Shown here: positions 38,222-44,374 of the stretch, piece after piece
Position numbering within the stretch: the stretch's first letter is position 1
Layout of the letters: each line of letters opens with the position of its first letter
From: Enterococcus hermanniensis
Lineage (GTDB): Bacteria; Bacillota; Bacilli; Lactobacillales; Enterococcaceae
Reading direction: 5' to 3'
Length of the DNA stretch: 49,580 nucleotides
Assembly (NCBI RefSeq): GCF_001885945.1
Contig: NZ_JXKQ01000009.1
Coordinates: 30,916 to 80,495 of the forward strand
Notes under the pieces: generated by a model
Database searches by the model: none
What the model was told of the DNA's origin: nothing
The model's input: the letters and a program-made list of their open reading frames with translations, nothing else
Translations under genes and position numbers: made by a program

Positions 38222-38234
38222 AATGTTCGTGTTT
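38222..38234 (-). promoter_or_regulatory. Candidate PurBox upstream of guaC
   Basis: On the minus strand AAACACGAACATT matches the PurBox consensus at 11 of 13 positions. It lies near -66 relative to the predicted guaC start. A possible partner with a CCGAA core at about 38249-38253 is poor in its flanks. Confidence 0.45.
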
Positions 38235-38258
38235 GTTCTAAAATTATGCCGAATGGCC

Positions 38259-38287
38259 TTGATTTTTGTCTGAATATGTTGTAAATT
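38259..38287 (+). promoter_or_regulatory. guaC promoter
   Basis: TTGATT (38259-38264), 17-base spacer, TAAATT (38282-38287). The transcription start would fall in the 5' arm of the hairpin at 38288. Confidence 0.55.
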
Positions 38288-38317
38288 ACATAGGGCGATA
38301 GCGCCTTATGTTTTTTT
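38288..38317 (+). terminator. Terminator between the unknown gene and guaC
   Basis: ACATAGGGCG / CGCCTTATGT (one G-U pair) with an ATAG loop and T6-7. It is 72 bases after the upstream stop and 24 bases before the guaC start. Because the guaC promoter abuts it, guaC transcripts would probably lack the full 5' arm and escape it. Confidence 0.8.
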
Positions 38318-38340
38318 ATTTTTATTTATTGGAGGCCATT

Positions 38341-39318
38341 ATGAAAGTATTTGATTATGAAGATATTCAATTGATTCCAAATAAGTGTATTGTTGATAGT
38401 CGTTCAGAATGCGACACAACGGTTCAATTAGGAAAATTTACATTTAAGATGCCAGTGGTACCAGCTAACATGCAAACGATTATTGATGAAACGATCGCAG
38501 AATTTTTGGCAGAAAATGGTTACTTCTATATTATGCATCGTTTTTATGAAGAAGAAAGAATTCCCTTCATCAAGAAAATGCAATCGCGTGGCTTATTCAC
38601 TTCAATCAGTGTCGGGGTGAAAGAATACGAATATGATTTCGTTAAACAATTAGCAGCAGAAAAATTAAATCCAGATTTTATCACGATTGATATCGCTCAC
38701 GGTCATTCTGATGCTGTGATCAATATGATCAAACATATCAAAGTTCACTTACCAGAAACGTTCGTGATTGCTGGAAATGTTGGAACGCCTGAAGCGGTAA
38801 GAGAATTAGAAAATGCGGGTGCTGATGCAACAAAAGTCGGCATTGGACCGGGAAAAGTATGTATCACAAAAATTAAAACAGGTTTTGGTACTGGTGGCTG
38901 GCAATTGGCCGCCTTAAGTTGGTGTGCCAAAGCAGCACGTAAACCAATCATTGCAGATGGGGGCATCCGTACACATGGTGATATTGCTAAATCAATTCGA
39001 TTCGGCGCGACAATGATCATGATCGGTTCACTATTTGCAGGTCATGAAGAGTCACCTGGTGAAACAATGGTTGAAGACGGTGTATTTTATAAAGAATACT
39101 TTGGTAGTGCTTCTGAATTCCAAAAAGGTGAGAAGAAGAACGTTGAAGGAAAGAAAATCTGGATTCCTTACAAAGGTTCATTAAAAGATACCTTAGTCGA
39201 AATGCAGCAAGACCTACAATCATCGATTTCTTATGCTGGCGGCAAAGACATCGAAGCATTACAAAAAGTTGATTACGTCGTGGTAAAAAATTCTATTTTT
39301 AATGGTGATACAATTTAA
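38341..39318 (+). CDS. guaC: GMP reductase
   Basis: NADPH-dependent deamination of GMP to IMP, returning guanine nucleotides to the common pool. TIM barrel of the IMPDH/GMPR family with no CBS domains. The catalytic Cys174 is in [11 protein letters not shown], and the flap GFGTGGWQ follows. I chose ATG 38341 (GGAGG, 5-base gap) over an in-frame ATG at 38308 that lies in the terminator. The 325 residues match the Gram-positive GuaC type. It stands alone between two terminators, close to the pur operon and with a possible PurBox. Confidence 0.96.
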   Translation: MKVFDYEDIQLIPNKCIVDSRSECDTTVQLGKFTFKMPVVPANMQTIIDETIAEFLAENGYFYIMHRFYEEERIPFIKKMQSRGLFTSISVGVKEYEYDFVKQLAAEKLNPDFITIDIAHGHSDAVINMIKHIKVHLPETFVIAGNVGTPEAVRELENAGADATKVGIGPGKVCITKIKTGFGTGGWQLAALSWCAKAARKPIIADGGIRTHGDIAKSIRFGATMIMIGSLFAGHEESPGETMVEDGVFYKEYFGSASEFQKGEKKNVEGKKIWIPYKGSLKDTLVEMQQDLQSSISYAGGKDIEALQKVDYVVVKNSIFNGDTI

Positions 39319-39346
39319 CAGGAATTTTCATTTTTTATATTTTTAC

Positions 39347-39378
39347 AGACCTCATGGTATATGGGGTCTTTTTTTTTA
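39347..39378 (+). terminator. Intrinsic terminator after guaC
   Basis: AGACCTCAT / ATGGGGTCT (one G-U pair) with a short loop and a T9-10 run. Confidence 0.88.
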
Positions 39379-39467
39379 TTAAAAAAAGATTAAAAATATG
39401 GTGGCAAAAAAATAAAGTTTGTGTTTTAATTTACTTTAACAATTTATTAAAAGGTGGTTAATTTTTT

Positions 39468-40517
39468 ATGAAAAAACAAAAAGTGATGTCGAAAGTTTTT
39501 GTGAATAAAATTCTGGCAGGTACAGCGACGGGAGTCATTATTGGTTTGATTCCTAATGCCGTATTAGTTGGGGTTTTAAAATATCTTAGCCAGTATCGTC
39601 TAGCTACTACGATCGGTCAATCAGCCATCATTTTTCAAATCGCTACTCCGTTGATCATCGGGGCCTTGATCGCCTTACAGTTTGAATTTTCTCCAATGAA
39701 TCTGATGGTGGTCGCTGGAGCATCATTTGTAGGTTCGGGGGTTGTAAAGTTTACACCTGACTTGGGTGAAAATGGACTTTACGTTGGAGCGGGAACGGGG
39801 GATATTATCAATACGATGATCACTGCTTCGCTTGCTGTTTTACTAATACTTTTCGTTGGTGATCGTTTTGGATCAGTCGCCATCGTCTTAACACCCATCG
39901 TTGTAGGTGTCGGAGCTGGAACGATTGGTTTTTACCTGTATCCCTATGTGACGGCAATCACTTCAACAATCGGAAAAATTATTAATAATTTTACTACGTT
40001 ACAACCTTTATTAATGTCGATTTTAATTGCTTGTTCTTTTGCATTTTTGATTATCTCGCCAATATCTACAGTCGCAATTGGAGCTGCGATTCAATTAAAC
40101 GGTATTTCTGCTGGGGCTGCTGCTATGGGCGTAGCTGCCACAACCATTGTATTAGTCGTCAATTCATGGAAAGTTAATAGATCAGGAATAACCATCGCCA
40201 TCGCTTTAGGAGCGATGAAAATGATGATGCCCAATCTATTTAGAAAACCCATTATTTTAGTTCCCTGTATAGTAACAGCCGTAATTTGCTCCGTCCCTGT
40301 TGCCTTATTATCTATTTCTGGAACACCAGGATCAGCCGGATTTGGATTAGTGGGATTAGTAGGGCCATTAGCTTCTTTGGATGCTGGTTTAAACATCGGT
40401 TGGGACTTGATTTGTTGGTTAGTTATTCCAGTTGCTGTTGCTTTGCTTTCACAAATTATTTTTGAAAAAGGGTTGAAATTATATAATAGAGAAGATGTAT
40501 TTAAATTTTTAGGCTAA
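39468..40517 (+). CDS. Orphan PTS EIIC-like membrane protein
   Basis: Polytopic membrane protein of 349 residues with eight to ten hydrophobic segments, recognised as the EIIC type found as single proteins in Firmicutes (PTS_EIIC_2-like). Typical segments are QIATPLIIGALIALQFEF, GAGTGDIINTMI, SPISTVAIGAAIQLNGISAGAA and GFGLVGLVGPL. No EIIA, EIIB or sugar-metabolic gene is nearby, so neither substrate nor energy coupling can be inferred. GGTGG lies upstream of the ATG. No clear terminator follows before 40602. Confidence 0.75.
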   Translation: MKKQKVMSKVFVNKILAGTATGVIIGLIPNAVLVGVLKYLSQYRLATTIGQSAIIFQIATPLIIGALIALQFEFSPMNLMVVAGASFVGSGVVKFTPDLGENGLYVGAGTGDIINTMITASLAVLLILFVGDRFGSVAIVLTPIVVGVGAGTIGFYLYPYVTAITSTIGKIINNFTTLQPLLMSILIACSFAFLIISPISTVAIGAAIQLNGISAGAAAMGVAATTIVLVVNSWKVNRSGITIAIALGAMKMMMPNLFRKPIILVPCIVTAVICSVPVALLSISGTPGSAGFGLVGLVGPLASLDAGLNIGWDLICWLVIPVAVALLSQIIFEKGLKLYNREDVFKFLG

Positions 40518-40601
40518 AAATTTATACGTATAAATTCAATTTGCCTTTGTTAATTTGAAAATAGCAAATGTATTCCATTTAATTAAATTGTCAAGTTATC
40601 C

Positions 40602-40630
40602 TTTCAAATAGAGAACGTTCGTTCTATAAT
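40602..40630 (+). promoter_or_regulatory. Promoter of the SOS-box gene
   Basis: TTTCAA (40602-40607), 17-base spacer, perfect TATAAT (40625-40630). The LexA-type box fills the second half of the spacer. Confidence 0.75.
40612..40625. promoter_or_regulatory. LexA (DinR) SOS box
   Basis: AGAACGTTCGTTCT contains GAAC-N4-GTTC, the core of the Gram-positive LexA box (CGAACRNRYGTTCG); the outer bases are A and T rather than C and G. The 6-bp arms are perfectly symmetric. It abuts the -10 element, an ideal place for a repressor. Confidence 0.75.
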
Positions 40631-40667
40631 GGTTTATGGACGAAAACAAGGAATTATTGGAGGTATT

Positions 40668-40982
40668 ATGAATCCCAAAGAGTTAAAAGAATATATTGAT
40701 GAAAAGGCACCGAATGCATATGAAACTTTTTTTGCTAGTGCAAAAGAATATCAAAATGAAAAAAATCAAAAAAGACAGCCTGCGAAGCGTTGGAATGAAC
40801 GGAAAGTAGACCGTAGTGTTGAAAAAATGTGGGATGGTGTGATTAGTACCATTCACAATTCTTTATCGCTGAATATAAAAGGTGAAGACCGTAAAAGCTA
40901 TGAAGCTTGGGTGGAATTTATCGAAAAAAGTGAATTTTTAGTTAGTTTTGAGGAACAAATTGCAGAAATAGAATTTGAATAA
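40668..40982 (+). CDS. Unknown 104-residue protein, predicted SOS-regulated
   Basis: Not recognised. I chose ATG 40668, preceded by GGAGG with a 4-base gap, over ATG 40629, which is inside the -10 region. The protein is highly charged and helical: an N-terminal helix (KELKEYIDEKAPNAYETFF), a basic middle (KRQPAKRWNERKVDRSVEKMW), then an acidic C-terminus (FEEQIAEIEFE). There is no membrane segment, signal or cysteine. The promoter carries a LexA box, so it is probably induced by DNA damage. Possible roles are a DNA-binding or nuclease-modulating factor or a cell-division brake, but nothing in the sequence decides. Confidence 0.75.
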   Translation: MNPKELKEYIDEKAPNAYETFFASAKEYQNEKNQKRQPAKRWNERKVDRSVEKMWDGVISTIHNSLSLNIKGEDRKSYEAWVEFIEKSEFLVSFEEQIAEIEFE

Positions 40983-40995
40983 ATTAGATCATTTT

Positions 40996-41024
40996 TGAAA
41001 TACTATTTTCAAATTGTTATTATG
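40996..41024 (+). promoter_or_regulatory. Promoter of the PaiA-like gene
   Basis: TTGAAA (40996-41001), 17-base spacer, TATTAT (41019-41024). The acetyltransferase gene may therefore be expressed apart from the SOS-box gene. Confidence 0.55.
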
Positions 41025-41058
41025 ATTAAATAGTTTTAAAAGCAAAGGAGATAGTATT

Positions 41059-41571
41059 TTGAGTGAAATTAAAAAAATCGATAGTACTGATTTGAAACAA
41101 CTTCAAGAAATTGGTATTCGGACGTTTACTGATACCTTTGGAAAAGACAATACCGAAGAAAACTTAAACAACTATTTAAAATCAGCATATGCCGATCAAG
41201 TATTAATTGATGAAATCAATACCAAAGGTTCTGAGTTCTATTTTATCTATTTGAATGCTAGAGTGGCTGGGTATTTGAAATTAAATGTCGGTTCAGCGCA
41301 AACGGAAACTTTTGCCAAAAATGGACTTGAAATTGAACGAATTTATATTGATCCTGATTTTAAACGAAAGGGATTAGGGAAAAAACTATATGAACTGGCA
41401 GTCAAAAGAGCACTTGAGCAATCAAAAGATTCTATTTGGCTTGGCGTTTGGGAACACAATTTGGCTGCTATGGAATTTTATAAAAAAATGGGCTTTGAAA
41501 AAGTCGGACAGCACTCATTTTTCATGGGTGAGGACGAGCAAATCGATTTCATTATGCAGAAGAAAATTTAA
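41059..41571 (+). CDS. PaiA-like GNAT acetyltransferase (probable polyamine acetyltransferase)
   Basis: GNAT-fold N-acetyltransferase of 170 residues with strong likeness over its length to B. subtilis PaiA, a spermidine/spermine acetyltransferase. Shared features are the N-terminal TFTDTFGKDNTEENL, EIERIYIDPDFKRKGLGKKL (acetyl-CoA pyrophosphate loop RKGLGK), WLGVWEHN and FYKKMGF. The start is TTG 41059, 8 bases after AAAGGAG. It has its own predicted promoter and a strong terminator. The polyamine substrate is inferred from family resemblance. Confidence 0.85.
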   Translation: MSEIKKIDSTDLKQLQEIGIRTFTDTFGKDNTEENLNNYLKSAYADQVLIDEINTKGSEFYFIYLNARVAGYLKLNVGSAQTETFAKNGLEIERIYIDPDFKRKGLGKKLYELAVKRALEQSKDSIWLGVWEHNLAAMEFYKKMGFEKVGQHSFFMGEDEQIDFIMQKKI

Positions 41572-41579
41572 TTAGCACT

Positions 41580-41619
41580 AAAAACGAGTATCGATCCTGA
41601 GCGAACGATACTCGTTTTT
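41580..41619 (+). terminator. Intrinsic terminator after the PaiA-like gene
   Basis: AAAAACGAGTATCG / CGATACTCGTTTTT, perfect 14-bp stem with a 12-base loop, T-run in the 3' arm. Confidence 0.9.
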
Positions 41620-41696
41620 ATATTTAAAAGTAGAGGAGTCGCATCTTTGAAAATAATATCAAAATTATTTTGTTAGTTACTTGCTGTGAAACTTTA

Positions 41697-41725
41697 TTGA
41701 CAGTGCTGTTTGATTGGGTTAGCTT
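41697..41725 (+). promoter_or_regulatory. Promoter of the MocR-type gene
   Basis: Perfect TTGACA (41697-41702), 17-base spacer, TAGCTT (41720-41725). Confidence 0.6.
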
Positions 41726-41756
41726 TAAGTCATCCAATAATAAATGAGGGATAATT

Positions 41757-43178
41757 ATGTGGACGTTAACTGAGAATAAATCAATACCTATTTATCAGCA
41801 AATTATGGAGCAAATCATTGGCTATATTCAGGCTGGGACGTTGCAACCTGGAGACCATTTGCCAGCAGAAAGAAAATTGGCTGATTTTTATCAAGTGAAT
41901 CGATCAACCGTTGTCCATGCGTTAGATGAATTAGTCAGTCTTGGTTGGGTTATCAGGATGCAAGGTAGCGGAACGCTTATCAACGAAGGAAATTGGGGGC
42001 GCAGTACGATGCCGCGCGTCGATTGGCGTAGTTTTTTTACTCAAGATAGCTCGCGTAAGGATCCCTATGCGGAAAAACTTCAGCAGTTACTGCCAGATCC
42101 AACGGCGGTTGATTTTTATTCTGGGGAACTGCCATTAAGTTTGATCCCAGATTTTCGTTTTCCATCTTACACGTGGGAAGAATTATTGTTAGAAGAGCGA
42201 AAACAGGGAGCTTTAGGGTATCAGCCGTTGCAACAAGTAATTTGTGAACGGATTAAGCGCGAACAAAAAATTGAAGTTTCTTCTGAGCAAGTATTGATTA
42301 CCTCAGGAGCTCAACAAGCAATGTTTTTATTACTTCAAGTTATGCTGCAAAGTGGAGATAGCGTTGCTATCGAAGATCCATCTTTTTTGTATTCATTGCC
42401 AATTTTTGCCAGTGCTGGAATCAAACTTTATGGAGTAGAATTAGATAATCAAGGAATGCGGATCGATAAATTAGAACAATTGATTTTGACTAAAAAAATC
42501 AAATTAATCATTATTAATCCAACATTTCAAAATCCGACAGGAACGACGATGTCTGAAAAAAGACGTTTAGAACTAATTGCGCTCAGCCAAAAGTACCAGA
42601 TACCGATCGTAGAAGATGAAGTGTTCAGCGAACTGAATTTTCAAATCGTTCCGGCTTCCTTAAAAGAGCTAGCCCCACACCAAGTGATTCATTTAGGCTC
42701 GTTATCAAAAATCTTTGGTTCTTCAATTAAAATCGGTTGGATTATAGCTGATCAAGATTTAATTCAGCGATTATCAGAAGCAAAACAAATGATGGATTTT
42801 TCGATCAGTGTTTTTCCTCAAGTCATCGCATACACAGCGCTTAAAGATCCTCAATTTGAAGCACATCAAAAAAAGTTAGTTCAGACTTTGAGAGAAAGAG
42901 CCACTGATTTTGAAGAACAAGCGAAATGCATTGCAGCTGATTGGGAAATTTCGACGATTTGTGGTGGTATGTATGTGTACCTAAAATGGAAACATCAGAA
43001 GTTGACCCGGAAAGATTGGGATGTATTTATTAAACAAAAAGTATTGATTGCCCCCTCGTTTTTATTTAGTAGTGATACGATGGCGATGCGCATAAATTAT
43101 ACCCGCATGGATCAACAAAATCAGCAACTATTTTTTGAAAGATTACAGAAAATTTCAACTGAATTAAGGAGAAAGTAA
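41757..43178 (+). CDS. MocR-type (GntR HTH + aminotransferase) regulator
   Basis: Fusion of an N-terminal GntR winged helix (about 1-75, with GDHLPAERKLADFYQVNRSTV) to a fold-type I aminotransferase domain (about 105-470). The PLP lysine is Lys318 in SLSKIFGSS, and NPTFQNPTG marks the cofactor pocket. The family (MocR, PdxR, GabR) uses PLP as an effector or cofactor to control genes for vitamin B6, amino acids or transporters. At 473 residues it is complete. It lies 5 bases upstream of the broken nitroreductase gene, its likely co-transcribed partner. Direct targets are not known. Confidence 0.9.
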   Translation: MWTLTENKSIPIYQQIMEQIIGYIQAGTLQPGDHLPAERKLADFYQVNRSTVVHALDELVSLGWVIRMQGSGTLINEGNWGRSTMPRVDWRSFFTQDSSRKDPYAEKLQQLLPDPTAVDFYSGELPLSLIPDFRFPSYTWEELLLEERKQGALGYQPLQQVICERIKREQKIEVSSEQVLITSGAQQAMFLLLQVMLQSGDSVAIEDPSFLYSLPIFASAGIKLYGVELDNQGMRIDKLEQLILTKKIKLIIINPTFQNPTGTTMSEKRRLELIALSQKYQIPIVEDEVFSELNFQIVPASLKELAPHQVIHLGSLSKIFGSSIKIGWIIADQDLIQRLSEAKQMMDFSISVFPQVIAYTALKDPQFEAHQKKLVQTLRERATDFEEQAKCIAADWEISTICGGMYVYLKWKHQKLTRKDWDVFIKQKVLIAPSFLFSSDTMAMRINYTRMDQQNQQLFFERLQKISTELRRK

Positions 43179-43183
43179 TTAAT

Positions 43184-43916
43184 ATGGATGCATTGGAAGT
43201 AATGAAGCACCATCGATCATATCGCCAGTTTGATCAAGAGTATCAATTATCAGATGATCAATTAAAGCAAATTTTACAAGCAAGCCGCCAAGCACCTAGC
43301 TGGATGAATGGTCAAATGTACAGCATTATTGTTGTGAAAGACCATAAGATACGTGAGCAATTAGTTGAATTGAATCCAGGAAATCCTCATATGCTCCAAA
43401 GTTCGGTCTTCTTAATTTTTTGTTGCCGATTTGCATCGGACTGAAAAAGTAGCCCGACACTATCAGGTCGATTATTTGATTGAAGAAAGTGTCGATCCTT
43501 TGATCACGGCGGTAACGGATGCCGCTTTAGCTTTGGAAAATGCAGTCATCGCAACGGAAGCCTTAGGATTAGGGTCCGTGGTAGTAGGATCGATCCGTAA
43601 AGATATCGAAAAAGTAAGTACATTGCTAAAATTACCTGAAAGAGTTTTTCCGATAGTTGGATTAAGTATTAGAAAACCGATCGTGGAAATGAATCTCAAA
43701 CCTCGCCTTCCAGAAGCGGCAGTGATTCATTATGATACGTACCAAGAGTATGATTACAATGCAATTAAAGCGTATGATGATACGATGGAAAAATTTGCCG
43801 AAGCGCGTGAGACGAAACGATGGAGTAAGAAGTTCGCAGATTATTTTAGTAGTTCCCCAAATAAAAAGGTCGATGCATTTCTGAAAATAAACAAATTTTT
43901 TCATTCTAATAATTGA
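43184..43916 (+). pseudogene. Nitroreductase-family flavoprotein gene with a frameshift
   Basis: NfrA-like NAD(P)H flavin/nitro reductase in two frames. The first part (43184-43444) carries the FMN-binding start HHRSYRQF and SRQAPSWMNGQ but ends in the out-of-place tail CCRFASD. The second frame (43422 onward to 43916) continues with VADLHRTEKVARHYQVD, EALGLGSVVVGSIR and a complete C-terminus. Removing one T from the T6 run at 43416-43421 restores a single reading frame of about 243 residues. It is either a recent inactivating mutation, a phase-variable tract or a sequencing error. It sits immediately after the MocR-type gene. Confidence 0.85.
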
Positions 43917-43941
43917 CAGGCCTATGTAAGTAATTTATAGT
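43913..43941 (+). promoter_or_regulatory. mgtA promoter
   Basis: Perfect TTGACA (43913-43918), 17-base spacer, TATAGT (43936-43941). The -35 overlaps the TGA stop of the nitroreductase frame (43914-43916). The M-box begins about 15 bases after the predicted start. Confidence 0.85.
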
Positions 43942-43960
43942 TAATATGAAAGTTAAATAA

Positions 43961-44158
43961 TTGTTAGGTGAGGCTCCTATATGGACACAGGCTACTGCCC
44001 AAAAATGTCGAGAGACGCCAATGGGTAGAACAGGGATCATCGTGAAGGTGATTCATAACGTAGCTGACAAATTCTGTCTACGCCCTATAGTGCTAAAGCT
44101 CGACGATGAACATCGATGGATTTTTCGCGTGTGCTCATTTTCGAGTATGCGTTTTTTT
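43961..44158 (+). promoter_or_regulatory. M-box (ykoK) magnesium riboswitch with terminator
   Basis: The aptamer (about 43961-44110) contains the M-box conserved blocks GTTAGGTGAGGCTCCTATAT, CACTGCCCA-like CTACTGCCCA, TGTCGAGAGACGCCAATGGG and the closing AGTGCTAAAGCTC. An intrinsic terminator follows: CGTGTGCTC (44128-44136) pairs with GAGTATGCG (44143-44151) with three G-U pairs, then T7. In this class magnesium binding stabilises the aptamer and terminates transcription, so mgtA is expressed when magnesium is scarce. Confidence 0.95.
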
Positions 44159-44239
44159 GCGTGCTATTTAATGGGAGTAATCGTTTTAAAGATAGAAAAA
44201 GCATAGAGAGTGCTCTAAAAAAGAGAGGATGTGAGGAAG

Positions 44240-44374
44240 ATGGATCATGAGGACAGTCGACCCAAAATTGAATATAGTAGGGCGACTTTGGTTGTCCTGA
44301 AATTTAGGAGGAACCACTATGATGAACAAAAAAAACCTTCTTGCTCGCAAAGTCAACAAGGATCAAGAACTTAA
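44240..44374 (+). other. Candidate upstream ORF overlapping the mgtA start
   Basis: ATG 44240 opens a 44-codon frame starting MDHEDSRPKIEYSR and ending at TAA 44372-44374, 56 bases inside mgtA in another frame. AGAGG is 11 bases upstream and GAGG is 3 bases upstream. The acidic start (Asp-His-Glu-Asp, then Pro8) recalls the acidic/proline starts of enterobacterial MgtL leader peptides, but there is no sequence homology to claim. It may be chance. Confidence 0.3.
44250..44298 (+). promoter_or_regulatory. Second hairpin in the mgtA leader
   Basis: AGGACA pairs with TGTCCT, and GTCG(A)CCC pairs with GGGCGAC inside it, with a 6-base bulge on the 3' side and a 16-base A/T-rich loop. No T-run follows, so it is not a terminator. 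It ends 7 bases before the mgtA ribosome-binding site AGGAGG (44306-44311). Confidence 0.5.

Noticed and set aside
38341-39318. IMP dehydrogenase (guaB) instead of GMP reductase
   Set aside because: The 325-residue protein lacks CBS domains and carries the GMP-reductase active-site segment, so guaC is the better call.
43961-44206. An 81-codon ORF on the + strand after the nitroreductase
   Set aside because: It runs through the M-box aptamer and its terminator; conservation there is RNA structure. It has no convincing ribosome-binding site.
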